Assembly (NCBI GenBank): GCA_903862655.1
Contig: CAIOZA010000142.1
Span: 62,001 to 126,000 of the forward strand
DNA length: 64,000 bases
Direction of reading: 5' to 3'
Origin: an uncultured Ignavibacteria bacterium
GTDB lineage: Bacteria; Bacteroidota; Ignavibacteria; Kapaibacteriales; UBA2268
This document shows positions 31,713-41,530 of the stretch, piece by piece. The notes below the pieces were generated by a model. That model was not told the origin of the DNA and did no database searches. It saw nothing but the letters and a program-made list of their open reading frames with translations. Each line of letters begins with the position of its first letter. The stretch's first letter is position 1. The translations under genes were made by a program, and so were the position numbers.

Positions 31713-32915
31713 ATCAAAACTATTTAAAATCGAATTTATATCAACTTGCCCGAGTTTTTTATTTAGATATTTAGATTTGATATTATCCAAAGCTGAGGCA
31801 AGATCTTCAGCCTTTATGCCAAGTTTCAATGATGACCATGCCTCAAGATATGCAGACAACTGGTCGGCAGCTCTAATCAATTGACCATCGATCGGGTTAT
31901 ATTTATCATCGTTGTATTTCTCATTCATATCATCGGTTGATTCCGCTCTACAGATGATCCCATCTTCATTCAGGTATTTATCATCAAATTCATCTCTAGT
32001 AAAGTATTTTATTTCGTCACGCCATGATGACTCAATAAGTGGAAGAATTTCTTTATCTGCTAAATCTGCTTCTATATCTTGAATTAAATTTTTGAATTCT
32101 TCCGATGACATTTTGACTGGAGAGATTATATCTCGTGTTACTGCTTCCGGCAAGTCGTGGAACAATCCACCAAAAAAATTGTTGTACATTCTCTTTGACC
32201 CAGCATTATTGTCTCTTGCGAAGAAATATGAAATACAAGCAACAAATAATGAATGGCCCAAAACTGATGTTTTAGGTAATCTTGGAGTCTGCGACCATCT
32301 CGTTTGGAATCTCAACTGGCCACAAAGATCAATAAAATCTGACACAGGTCTGCGAGTTATTAGTTTTCTCATGCCTACCAAATCGAGTTTTGAATCTATC
32401 ATCCCAAGCAAATCCAATTCAATTTGGTTGATCTGATAACCTTCAGGATTTGCCTGTTTAATGATCTTTAGAAACTCCCAATAGCTGGAATAAATATGTG
32501 ATGCTTCGAGAATTCTTAGGCTGAAAGGATCCAGAGATGTTTCATCGTTTAGGAAGGAATGAAATTCCTGTTTGATAGTTTCATCTTCAAATTTTGATTC
32601 AATACTTTGGTAAACCCATTCATTTAATTTATGAAATGTGTCTTTGTAATCAATTTTCAGTTTATAAAATATTGGGGATTTGATGTCGGAAATAATTATT
32701 CTTCTTAACAACTCGAATATACCACCTTTGATAATATCATCCCAGTTTACATAATTACCATTTTGTTCTTCGTATTTTCCAAGAATATATGCAATGAACA
32801 TTTTGTGAGCATGCTTATCCATTTCAATTAATTCAACGGTTCTTATCTTATCGTTCCAACGCTGAACAGTAAATCCTTTGAATAATTCCTTTACGATGTT
32901 AATATTAGTAATCAT
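31698..32915 (-). CDS. HD domain-containing phosphohydrolase
   Basis: DKHAHKMFIAYILGKYEE; HSLFVACISYFFARDNNA...NNFFGGLFHDLPEAVTRDI (H...HD). Confidence 0.82.
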   Translation of the reverse strand: MITNINIVKELFKGFTVQRWNDKIRTVELIEMDKHAHKMFIAYILGKYEEQNGNYVNWDDIIKGGIFELLRRIIISDIKSPIFYKLKIDYKDTFHKLNEWVYQSIESKFEDETIKQEFHSFLNDETSLDPFSLRILEASHIYSSYWEFLKIIKQANPEGYQINQIELDLLGMIDSKLDLVGMRKLITRRPVSDFIDLCGQLRFQTRWSQTPRLPKTSVLGHSLFVACISYFFARDNNAGSKRMYNNFFGGLFHDLPEAVTRDIISPVKMSSEEFKNLIQDIEADLADKEILPLIESSWRDEIKYFTRDEFDDKYLNEDGIICRAESTDDMNEKYNDDKYNPIDGQLIRAADQLSAYLEAWSSLKLGIKAEDLASALDNIKSKYLNKKLGQVDINSILNSFDSVSV

Positions 32916-32927
32916 AATATTCCAGAA

Positions 32928-34253
32928 TTAAATAAATAAAAGTTGAACTAAAATATAGATTGGAAGTAAGATAATCAAAGAAAACTTAATAATATATTCA
33001 AAAAAGTGAGGCATATCAACTCCGTTGTGTTCTGCCATAGCTTTTATCATGAAGTTCGGACCATTGCCAATGTAAGTCATTGAACCAAAGAATACGGAAC
33101 CTAAGCTTATTGCTTTCAAAAATGATTCAGGGATTCCGGCTACTAGATTTCCAGTAAATAATGCCGGATTGGCTTCGACCATTCCCTTGGCAAGGGAGTG
33201 CATTGTTACGGCTGTAGGTGTATTGTCCAAAAAACTGCTGAGAAATCCAGAAATATAATAGAAAAATGTTGGAGAATTTTTCGCTAAACTTGCAGCGTTG
33301 GATTCAAGGTAAAGTATACAAGGTATCATTGTAATGAAAATCCCAAGGAAAAGATAAGCAACTTCTTCGATAGGATGCCAGCCAAAATTATTCGATTTTC
33401 TTATTTTCTTTGAAGTAAATTTTAAAGAAGAAACAATCATCAATACAATAATAACATCACGAATAATAGATAAAATTTTTGCATCGATATTGAAATTCTG
33501 TGGTGTAAGGATAACCACTGCCAGAATCACAATTCCAAGCCATAAGAAGTTCGATTTACCTTCAACTTTAAAGTTCATTGCCTTGAAATTTGGATGATGG
33601 AGTTCTGATTCTTCTTTTCGGAAATAATATCGATCAATAAAAAAGAAGATTGTAATTAGAAGGCCATTAACAAAAAGCCAAATAGGAAATAATTTCAAAA
33701 ACCAAAAGAATGGTGCTCCTCTAAGGAATAACATAAATAATGGGGGGTCGCCGACTGGAGTTAATAATCCGCCTGTATTGGCAACAATTGCGATTAAAAA
33801 AAGAAATGTATGTGTTTTGTATTTCCTGTGCTTTAATATTTTTATCAAAGGGTGGACAATTAACATTGCCGCTCCTGTTGTTCCCAAAAAAGAAGCAAGA
33901 ACGGCACCTAAAACCAGGAATATAGTATTAGTTTCAGGGCGTGATGTGATATTGCTATCTAAGTGAATTCCACCAGAAATTACAAATAATGAACCTATTA
34001 ATATTATAAAAGGAAAATAATCAAAAAGTAATGTATCAAACATAACATGAGTGTACCCGGTTAGAATTGCCCATAAAATAACCGGTAAGGATAATACCAC
34101 TGAAACTAATAATTTATTAATGTTCTTGTGCCAGAAAAATTCAAGTACTAGTGGGAAGATAGCTATGGTAGCTAACATAAGTACAAAAGGCAATGTGAAT
34201 ATCAGATTAATATGGTTAATCATTTGACTTTTAAATGTTTCTAAAAAAAACAA
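32928..34253 (-). CDS. Sodium:proton antiporter, NhaD/CitT-like ion transporter superfamily
   Basis: GAVLASFLGTTGAAMLIVHPLI, ANTGGLLTPVGDPPLFMLFLRG, SGFLSSFLDNTPTAVTMH, SVFFGSMTYIGNGPNFMIKAMAE. Confidence 0.85.
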   Translation of the reverse strand: MFFLETFKSQMINHINLIFTLPFVLMLATIAIFPLVLEFFWHKNINKLLVSVVLSLPVILWAILTGYTHVMFDTLLFDYFPFIILIGSLFVISGGIHLDSNITSRPETNTIFLVLGAVLASFLGTTGAAMLIVHPLIKILKHRKYKTHTFLFLIAIVANTGGLLTPVGDPPLFMLFLRGAPFFWFLKLFPIWLFVNGLLITIFFFIDRYYFRKEESELHHPNFKAMNFKVEGKSNFLWLGIVILAVVILTPQNFNIDAKILSIIRDVIIVLMIVSSLKFTSKKIRKSNNFGWHPIEEVAYLFLGIFITMIPCILYLESNAASLAKNSPTFFYYISGFLSSFLDNTPTAVTMHSLAKGMVEANPALFTGNLVAGIPESFLKAISLGSVFFGSMTYIGNGPNFMIKAMAEHNGVDMPHFFEYIIKFSLIILLPIYILVQLLFI

Positions 34254-34452
34254 AATAATGATTTTATTTCAATTTTAATTACTCGGAACAACAATTCAAT
34301 GATTAGAATATAAATATTAGACATGACTAATTTTCACAAAATATAATTTTTTTGATACGTTTTATAACAAATAATTGATTATTAAGACAATCTGACTGAT
34401 TTTAACTTTACTAATTATGATATTCACAATCATCATATACTAAGGATTAATT

Positions 34453-34911
34453 ATGACAAAATCGTATATACTCTTTGCTGTTGTATTTACTTCAATTTTT
34501 GTGTTACTATCATCGTGTGCATGTACTAAAAAAGAAAACCAAATGATTCCTAATGATTTTCATCTAAGATTCGGTGCAGGAGGAGGATTTACCGGGATTT
34601 GGTCCGGTTATTTCATAAATCAGGATGGAAATGTGCTAAAGTGGGAAGGAAAAATGGGTAATGAGAAATTTCAAGATTTCGGAAATCTTTCGAATGAAGC
34701 TATGGGTTATATCCTGAAAGAAATAAAAAGCAAAAACATTATGATGATTAACATGCAAAACACTGGAAATATGACTATGTCAATTAATATTACATTAGAT
34801 AGCCTTGAAAACAATATTCTCTTTACTGCGGATTCATCAAACGATACTTCAAAAGTACTTCAAAAATTCTATCAAAATCTGGATAGTACAATTAAATCAA
34901 TAAAAAAATAA
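34453..34911 (+). CDS. Hypothetical lipoprotein
   Basis: MTKSYILFAVVFTSIFVLLSSCACTKK lipobox; no family recognised. Confidence 0.6.
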   Translation: MTKSYILFAVVFTSIFVLLSSCACTKKENQMIPNDFHLRFGAGGGFTGIWSGYFINQDGNVLKWEGKMGNEKFQDFGNLSNEAMGYILKEIKSKNIMMINMQNTGNMTMSINITLDSLENNILFTADSSNDTSKVLQKFYQNLDSTIKSIKK

Positions 34912-34937
34912 TTATTAAATTTAATTATGAGGATGTT

Positions 34938-37900
34938 ATGAAATTGTCTACTAATAATTTACTTTTGACAAGGCTTTCGATACTGATTCTTGTGCTTGCG
35001 ATTTTCAATGCGAATAGCTTTGCTATTTCTAAAAAGATACACAATGTTGATAAGCAACAATCGATTTCAATCAGCCCAGAAAATTTGAATTCTATGGCTA
35101 TTAAGTTAAGTAAATTCCAAACAGTCGCCAAATCGAATCAAATTTTAAATTCACCCGATTTGCCACTTAATTCAGCAATGAATTCTAATCAACCAGAAGC
35201 ATTTTTAGGCGATCTTTATATTGAGGCTAAAGATAATTTACCATTCTTTATGAGCGGAGAAACTCTTGAGAAAAATTCTTCGCTTCTTATGAAACAAAAT
35301 AGTTCAAATAAAATGTTGAACTCAAATGGTATTGCTATCTCTTACATTCAGGAAAAGAAGGAATTATTTAAACTTATAGATCCACTGAACGAATTGAAAA
35401 TCAAAGAAACCGTTAAGGATAAGGATGGAAATTATCATGTGAGGTTAAGTCAATCATATAAAGGTATACCAATATGGAGCAAGGATATAACAGTGCATTA
35501 TGATAAAGATAAAATATACTTAATTAACGGCAGGTATATCCCGACTCCCCAGAATGTAGATATTAATAATTTCAAAATATCTTATGAAGTTGCTCTTAAG
35601 TCCGTTCGGGATGATATTAAGCCTATAACTTCATCAAATCTGAATTCTAACCTATTCCCAAATTATACCGGACCGACAGCAAAAAAATATATCTGGTGTG
35701 ATGAAACAAATCATCCATATTTAGCTTGGTTCGTTGAAATAAGACCTAACATTGTTGATGACTGGTATTACTTTATAGATGCAATTACAGGAAATATTCT
35801 TGAAAAATATAACAATACAAAACAAGATGGCCCTGCCACAGCTAATGCTAAAGATTATCTAAATCAAACCGTTGTTGTTAATTCATATTTAAGTAATGGT
35901 GCATATTACATGATTGATGCTTCCAGGCCTATGTTCAATGGTAACATCAGCGATCCTAAAGGTGTGATAATTACTTATGATAACAAGAACACTGATCTAA
36001 CAAATAATTCAAATCCTGGACCTGTATCTTCAAGTAATAATCAATGGAGCGATCCTGTTTCAGTTTCTGCACATGCAAATATGGGAAAGTCTTATCAGTA
36101 CTATAAAGACATTCACTCACGTAACTCAATTGATAATGCTGGAATGACAATATATGCAATAATTCATGTAACTGATGGTAATCAGTCATTTGCCAATGCA
36201 TTCTGGAATGGACAATTTTTGGTGTTTGGTGATGGTGGTTCTTATTTCAAACCTTTAGCCGGGGCACTTGATGTCGTTGGGCATGAATTGACACATGGCA
36301 TTGTCACTTACAGCGGAGAGCTCGAGTATAAAAATCAATCAGGAGCCTTGAATGAAGCTATTGCGGATTGGGGTGGTGTGATGGTTGATAAAAAAAACTG
36401 GCTTGTCGGCGAAGATGCAAATCTGAATGGATCGATAATTAAACACAGAGATATGTCGAATCCACATAATGGAGAACAGCAAGGACAACAAAACTGGCAA
36501 CCTGCAAAAATGAGTGAATTTCAGACTATGCCCATTACTTCTGATAATGGTGGTGTTCATATGAATAGCGGCATTATTAACAAAGCTACTTATTTAATCG
36601 GAACAGCTATTGGTAAGGATAAATTGGAGAAGATATATTACAATACATTATTCAAGAGATACCTGAGCACACAGGCACAGTTTATTGATATGCGCCTTGC
36701 AACTGTCAAATCTGCAACTGATCTTTATGGTGCAAGTTCGACTGAAGTAAATGCTGTTAAAAAATCTTTTGATGATGTAGAAATATTTGATAAATCTGGT
36801 ACAAAACAAGATCCGGAAAGCCCTTCAAATCCAGGTGAACAATGGGTTGCAATTGTTGCTGCTCCACAGGATCAAAGTGACCATAGCCTCTATGTTGCAA
36901 AGGCAAAAATTTTAAACAATACAACTGATATTAAACATTTAACCGGAACACAGGTTTATTCAGGTTCAGGCAAAGCAATTACAATTCCAGATGATGGATC
37001 GCTTATCCTTTTCGTCGATGCTAACAACTTCATTCGTGGAATTTATCCAAATGGAACTAGTGAGACAGTCATAAGTCAAACTGGTGAGTGGAATTCAATT
37101 TCCATATCACCGGATGGCAAAAAGCTTGCTGCAACTTCTAATCTTAAGGAGCCTAAAATATATTTATTTGATTTAGTAGCTGGAACAAGCAAAACAATAG
37201 ATTTATATGTACCTAGCTCTCAGACAACTGCTGATATAAAGCCTCAATACCCTGATGCAATAGATTTTAACTTATCGGGAAATCTTCTTATTTATGATGT
37301 TGCTAACCGTGCTATGAATACTGATGGTACTTCCTATAGTTATTGGGAGATGAATCTTTATGATCTTACGAGCAATATCATCAGCAGAGTTCTTCCTACT
37401 CTCGGAGAAGGAATTAATATTGGCAATCCTTCCTTTGCAAAAAATAATAAGTATGTTTTTACTTATGAGATGGACGATGTCGTCAACAATATGCATTATA
37501 TCAGAGGGCACAATTTGTTTTCTGGAGAAGACGATGTAATTGACTCATGGAATTATAGTACAGATAACTGGGGAGCACCTTGCTATTCTGTTGATGATAA
37601 ATATGCAGTTTACCAATACTATGATCCCAATGTTTTAAATTATTATATCTATAATGTAACTCTATCTACAAATAAATTAAAAGGTATTTCCAGAACGCAA
37701 TACTTAGTCTATGCCAGACAGCCAAGACCATTCGCTATTGGTAAGCGACCAGTCGGTGTTGATGAATCAGAAAATTCAAACTTTAAAAGCATTTCAGCAT
37801 ATCCCAATCCGACCAACGATTTGGTAAAGATCAATTTTGAAATAGTTAGATCTTCAAATGTAAGTTTGAAAATTATAAATTTATTTGGATCGGTTGTCAA

Positions 37901-38042
37901 AACATTAATTAATAATAATTACATGATTGAAGGAAATCATAGTGTTGACTTATCAACTAAAGAATTAGCATCTGGTGCGTATTTAATCATTATGAAAACA
38001 AACCAGCTGGTTGAAACAATGAGATTAATGGTAGTAAATTAA
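34938..38042 (+). CDS. Secreted M4 (thermolysin-like) metallopeptidase with C-terminal beta-propeller-like region and T9SS sorting domain
   Basis: FTP/PepSY-like propeptide, DVVGHELTHGIVTYSGELEYKNQSGALNEAIADWGGVMVD (HExxH + E), GGVHMNSGIINKATYL; repeated SPDGKKLA-type TolB/WD-like segments; C-term SISAYPNPTNDLVKINFEI...GAYLIIMKTNQLVETMRLMVVN. Confidence 0.92.
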   Translation: MKLSTNNLLLTRLSILILVLAIFNANSFAISKKIHNVDKQQSISISPENLNSMAIKLSKFQTVAKSNQILNSPDLPLNSAMNSNQPEAFLGDLYIEAKDNLPFFMSGETLEKNSSLLMKQNSSNKMLNSNGIAISYIQEKKELFKLIDPLNELKIKETVKDKDGNYHVRLSQSYKGIPIWSKDITVHYDKDKIYLINGRYIPTPQNVDINNFKISYEVALKSVRDDIKPITSSNLNSNLFPNYTGPTAKKYIWCDETNHPYLAWFVEIRPNIVDDWYYFIDAITGNILEKYNNTKQDGPATANAKDYLNQTVVVNSYLSNGAYYMIDASRPMFNGNISDPKGVIITYDNKNTDLTNNSNPGPVSSSNNQWSDPVSVSAHANMGKSYQYYKDIHSRNSIDNAGMTIYAIIHVTDGNQSFANAFWNGQFLVFGDGGSYFKPLAGALDVVGHELTHGIVTYSGELEYKNQSGALNEAIADWGGVMVDKKNWLVGEDANLNGSIIKHRDMSNPHNGEQQGQQNWQPAKMSEFQTMPITSDNGGVHMNSGIINKATYLIGTAIGKDKLEKIYYNTLFKRYLSTQAQFIDMRLATVKSATDLYGASSTEVNAVKKSFDDVEIFDKSGTKQDPESPSNPGEQWVAIVAAPQDQSDHSLYVAKAKILNNTTDIKHLTGTQVYSGSGKAITIPDDGSLILFVDANNFIRGIYPNGTSETVISQTGEWNSISISPDGKKLAATSNLKEPKIYLFDLVAGTSKTIDLYVPSSQTTADIKPQYPDAIDFNLSGNLLIYDVANRAMNTDGTSYSYWEMNLYDLTSNIISRVLPTLGEGINIGNPSFAKNNKYVFTYEMDDVVNNMHYIRGHNLFSGEDDVIDSWNYSTDNWGAPCYSVDDKYAVYQYYDPNVLNYYIYNVTLSTNKLKGISRTQYLVYARQPRPFAIGKRPVGVDESENSNFKSISAYPNPTNDLVKINFEIVRSSNVSLKIINLFGSVVKTLINNNYMIEGNHSVDLSTKELASGAYLIIMKTNQLVETMRLMVVN

Positions 38043-38070
38043 AAACAATTAATCCATCATTCAAAAAGGT

Positions 38071-38150
38071 CTGCCCAGAATATTGTAGTGAACCCCAAAA
38101 GTTTTTGTCTAACTTTTGGGGTTCACTACACCCCGGGCAGCTTTTTTTTA
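38071..38150 (+). terminator. Nested two-tier hairpin/terminator after the M4 peptidase gene
   Basis: Inner perfect 19-bp stem GTAGTGAACCCCAAAAGTT-tttgtct-AACTTTTGGGGTTCACTAC (38085-38129); outer CTGCCC/GGGCAG; then T-tract. Confidence 0.75.
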
Positions 38151-38155
38151 TTCTA

Positions 38156-38243
38156 GTCCGACTGGCACGGCTGGCAAAACCGCTATTTCATTTCTTCCGT
38201 TTGGCAGATCCACAAAATCTAAGATCCAGAAGTATTTAGAGGT
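38156..38243 (+). pseudogene. 3' remnant of IS200-like (Y1/HUH) transposase, copy 1
   Basis: Near-identical to the 3' part of copy 3 (CCGACTGGCACGGCTGGCA.AAC...GGCAGATCCACAAAA...), encoding DWHGWQNRYFISSV then frameshifted. Confidence 0.8.
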
Positions 38244-38431
38244 GCCGTAATTTTGAAAAAAAAATGAATTGCAGTTTGTACTTTTGACCAAATAGAATGA
38301 ATATCCAAGTATAACAAATAATTTAAATATTTGCTTTTAGTTTCGTAATTTAGGGTATACTAAATTTAGATATCTTACTGTAAAGTAGAATTTAATCTTT
38401 TCCATTCTTTATTTTATAGGAATTTTATACT

Positions 38432-41400
38432 ATGAAATTTATACTCAAAATAATATTGCTCTTTTGCTTGACAATCGGAACATTGCCACTTTATGCAGTT
38501 GACATCAACTGGGATGGTGGTGGAGACGGTACTTCCTGGTCGGACAAGAAAAACTGGGATTTGAAAGCAGTACCAGGTCTGGGTGATCATGTAATCATAT
38601 CACTTGCCGGAAGCTTTACCATTCGTCTTACTGCTAATGTTTCAATTAAAGGTCTCACTCTGGGCGGAGCAAGTGGTAGCCAAACTCTCGATGCGAACGG
38701 CTTTTTATTAGCCCTTGGAATTGATTCAAGTTCTGTTCTCTCTAATGGCATTCTACTTATTGGTGGAGCGACGAGATCTGACTACAATGTCCTAACAATT
38801 GACGGGCCTCTTGGATTATATGGAAGAATCGATTGGGGTAATGGCTCTATTTACTCTACAACATATTATTTACCACCAGCAGGCAAAATAATCACAATTG
38901 CACCTGGTGGCATCATGCAGTGGTTAGGTTCAGATGACAGAGTTATAAGCTGTACTTTTGAAAACAAAGGTACTCTTCGATGGGAATCAGGTAATACTTT
39001 CTATTATCAGGGCTATGATGTTTCTTCTAGTGGATCATTTGAAATAGAGCCTACCTCAAAAGTAAAAATGAGCGCAAGGGGTATTAATAGTCAAGGACCC
39101 TGGATCTTTAAAAATACGGGAACAATAACAAAAAAAGGTAAAGATACAGTTGAATTTGAAATAGATCTTAGAACTATTGGGGGATCAGTAGACGTTCAGC
39201 AGGGAACTGTAATTCAAATAGTTTCATCTAGATGGGAGAATGCCAAAATATCTGTAGCTGATTCAGCTAAGCTTCATTTAGGTATATTTTCAAATAATAA
39301 TCTGGTAAAGCATACAATATCCGGATCTATTTCGGGAGAAGTGAATGGCACATTTCTCATATCAGGAAATAACAGTAGTGGAAGCTATATCACATTAATT
39401 GCAGATACAATTAAAGAGAATATTATTGATATTGCCGGTACAGGATTACAAATCGGCAGCTATACTCAATTAGCTGATAATTCAGGTACACCGCCTTACG
39501 GTGCACTTGTTAATCGTGGTCTTATGCGGATAGTCGGCGATCAGAATCACTTAATTTCAGGAACATTTATTAACGAAGATACTCTTAAATGGGAATCTGG
39601 GAAGATTACTTACTATACAACAGGTGCATTCACTAACAAAGGTTTGTTCTTAATGGCACCAGACACAGATAATGTTTTTATAGCAGGAGGAATTAATGGT
39701 AATCGACCAGGTCCATTTTTTAATAATGGAACTGTAAGAAAACAAGGGAAATCGATTGTTACATCTTCTGTTGATTTCTTTTCTATAGGTGCAAATGTTG
39801 AAGTATTGGAAGGCGTACTCCACCAAACAAACCTCAGTCGATGGGAGAATTCAAGTGTGTTTATCGATTCTGGTGCAACTTTGCAATTGGGTAGTGATGC
39901 TGTCTATACTAAACATATCATTGCCGGTACTATATCAGGTCAACCTAAAGGATATTTTATTGTTTCAGGTTGGGGACAAAGCAATTTACTCTCTGATACA
40001 GCAATGGCTGGTGAACTTAAGATTGGCGGAACAGGGATACAATTAGGATATGCAAGATTAGGCGGAAATGATTTTACACCTCCTTATCAAGCTCCGACTA
40101 ATAGGGGTTTAATGAAATTTGTAGGCACGCAGGAAGTTAGAATTCAAGGAGATTTTATCAATGAAGATACAATAATATGGATGTCAGGTACTTTAAATTA
40201 CAGTAATTTTGCTAAATTTGAAAACAATGGGTATTTTGAAATGAGTACCTCCAATGACGAAAATTTTACTTCAATCTACGAACCTAAACTACCACTTTTT
40301 AATAAAGGAATTATTCGAAAATTAGGAACAAGTAAGATAACAACAAATGTTAATTGGCAAAATAGCGGACAAATAGCTATTGTAAATGGTTCTATCATAT
40401 TTCAGAACCCAGGGAGACTTGATACTGACTCAATGGGAGTAATCTCAGGATCCGGTTTATTGGATATTTATGATGTTCAAGGATATTCATATATACCAGG
40501 ATCACAATTAATTCATGATGGCATAACTGCTCCGGGACCTGGCAGCCTTGGTGCAGGATTAGGTACTTTAACCATTCGTGGGGATCTCCCTCTTAAGAGA
40601 ATGGAGTTTGAAATTGGTGGAGCAGATTCTGCATCCTATGATCAGCTCATCCTTTTAAATAGTGCTCCTGCTCTTGACACAACCAAAGCTTATGTTGATC
40701 TGATTAACGGATTTCAACCTATTCTTGGAGATTATTTTGATGTAGTTCATGGTGCTGTTACCGGAAAACTCCAGGAATTGATTACTAAGCCAGGAGTTGA
40801 TCTAATAGATACTTATCCTCCGAATCTTGTCCGCTTATTATTGAAAGGTCCAGCCTATAACGATTTGACTGTGCGAATCGGTTCCGGCTCAGCTTATGCC
40901 GGCGAAAAAGTAAAACTACCAATTATTCTGAATGATCCAACTTCCGCTGTAGCTCAGGGGATATCGAGTATTACTGTTCAATTTACTTATAATGCTACTT
41001 TATTAGAACCAATTGTTCCAACAATTGGAGGTGCAATAGTTGTTGATCTAAGAAGTACCAATGTTACTTTTGCTGTTCCTTCAGCCACAGACACCATTCT
41101 TGGCTATGTAAATTTTCGTGCGGGTCTGGGTGATGCCTCTTCAACTCAGCTGCATATTGATACTTCATATAGTAATTTACCTATAACGAAAATCAAGAAT
41201 ATTGATGGCGTTTTCAACTTGCTCGGAGTTTGCAATGAAGGAGGAAAAAGGTTATTAAATCCTTCCGGTTCTCTGAATTTAAGTCTTCAGCAAAATCCGA
41301 TAAATGGAAATTCTCTTTCAATTTTGCTTCATACTGTAGAGAAGGGACATACTCAAATATTTTTATCGGATATTCTGGGTAATTTAATACGAGTATTCTT

Positions 41401-41530
41401 TGATGAAGAAATAATGCCCGGAGATAAGGCAATGGACTTTAATCTTGAAGGTATTTCAAATGGAACATATTTTCTAACATTAAAATCACCAACAAGACAA
41501 CTCTCAAGAACAATGGAGGTTCTAAGATGA
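38432..41530 (+). CDS. Large secreted repeat protein with cohesin-like module and T9SS-type C-terminal domain
   Basis: Signal peptide; internal repeats (GTFINEDTLKWESGKITYYTTGAFTNKGLF / GDFINEDTIIWMSGTLNYSNFAKFENNGYF; SRWENAKISVADSAKLHLG / SRWENSSVFIDSGATLQLG); VRIGSGSAYAGEKVKLPIILN...ISSITVQFTYNATLLEP; C-term GNLIRVFFDEEIMPGDKAMDFNLEGISNGTYFLTLKS. Confidence 0.75.
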   Translation: MKFILKIILLFCLTIGTLPLYAVDINWDGGGDGTSWSDKKNWDLKAVPGLGDHVIISLAGSFTIRLTANVSIKGLTLGGASGSQTLDANGFLLALGIDSSSVLSNGILLIGGATRSDYNVLTIDGPLGLYGRIDWGNGSIYSTTYYLPPAGKIITIAPGGIMQWLGSDDRVISCTFENKGTLRWESGNTFYYQGYDVSSSGSFEIEPTSKVKMSARGINSQGPWIFKNTGTITKKGKDTVEFEIDLRTIGGSVDVQQGTVIQIVSSRWENAKISVADSAKLHLGIFSNNNLVKHTISGSISGEVNGTFLISGNNSSGSYITLIADTIKENIIDIAGTGLQIGSYTQLADNSGTPPYGALVNRGLMRIVGDQNHLISGTFINEDTLKWESGKITYYTTGAFTNKGLFLMAPDTDNVFIAGGINGNRPGPFFNNGTVRKQGKSIVTSSVDFFSIGANVEVLEGVLHQTNLSRWENSSVFIDSGATLQLGSDAVYTKHIIAGTISGQPKGYFIVSGWGQSNLLSDTAMAGELKIGGTGIQLGYARLGGNDFTPPYQAPTNRGLMKFVGTQEVRIQGDFINEDTIIWMSGTLNYSNFAKFENNGYFEMSTSNDENFTSIYEPKLPLFNKGIIRKLGTSKITTNVNWQNSGQIAIVNGSIIFQNPGRLDTDSMGVISGSGLLDIYDVQGYSYIPGSQLIHDGITAPGPGSLGAGLGTLTIRGDLPLKRMEFEIGGADSASYDQLILLNSAPALDTTKAYVDLINGFQPILGDYFDVVHGAVTGKLQELITKPGVDLIDTYPPNLVRLLLKGPAYNDLTVRIGSGSAYAGEKVKLPIILNDPTSAVAQGISSITVQFTYNATLLEPIVPTIGGAIVVDLRSTNVTFAVPSATDTILGYVNFRAGLGDASSTQLHIDTSYSNLPITKIKNIDGVFNLLGVCNEGGKRLLNPSGSLNLSLQQNPINGNSLSILLHTVEKGHTQIFLSDILGNLIRVFFDEEIMPGDKAMDFNLEGISNGTYFLTLKSPTRQLSRTMEVLR

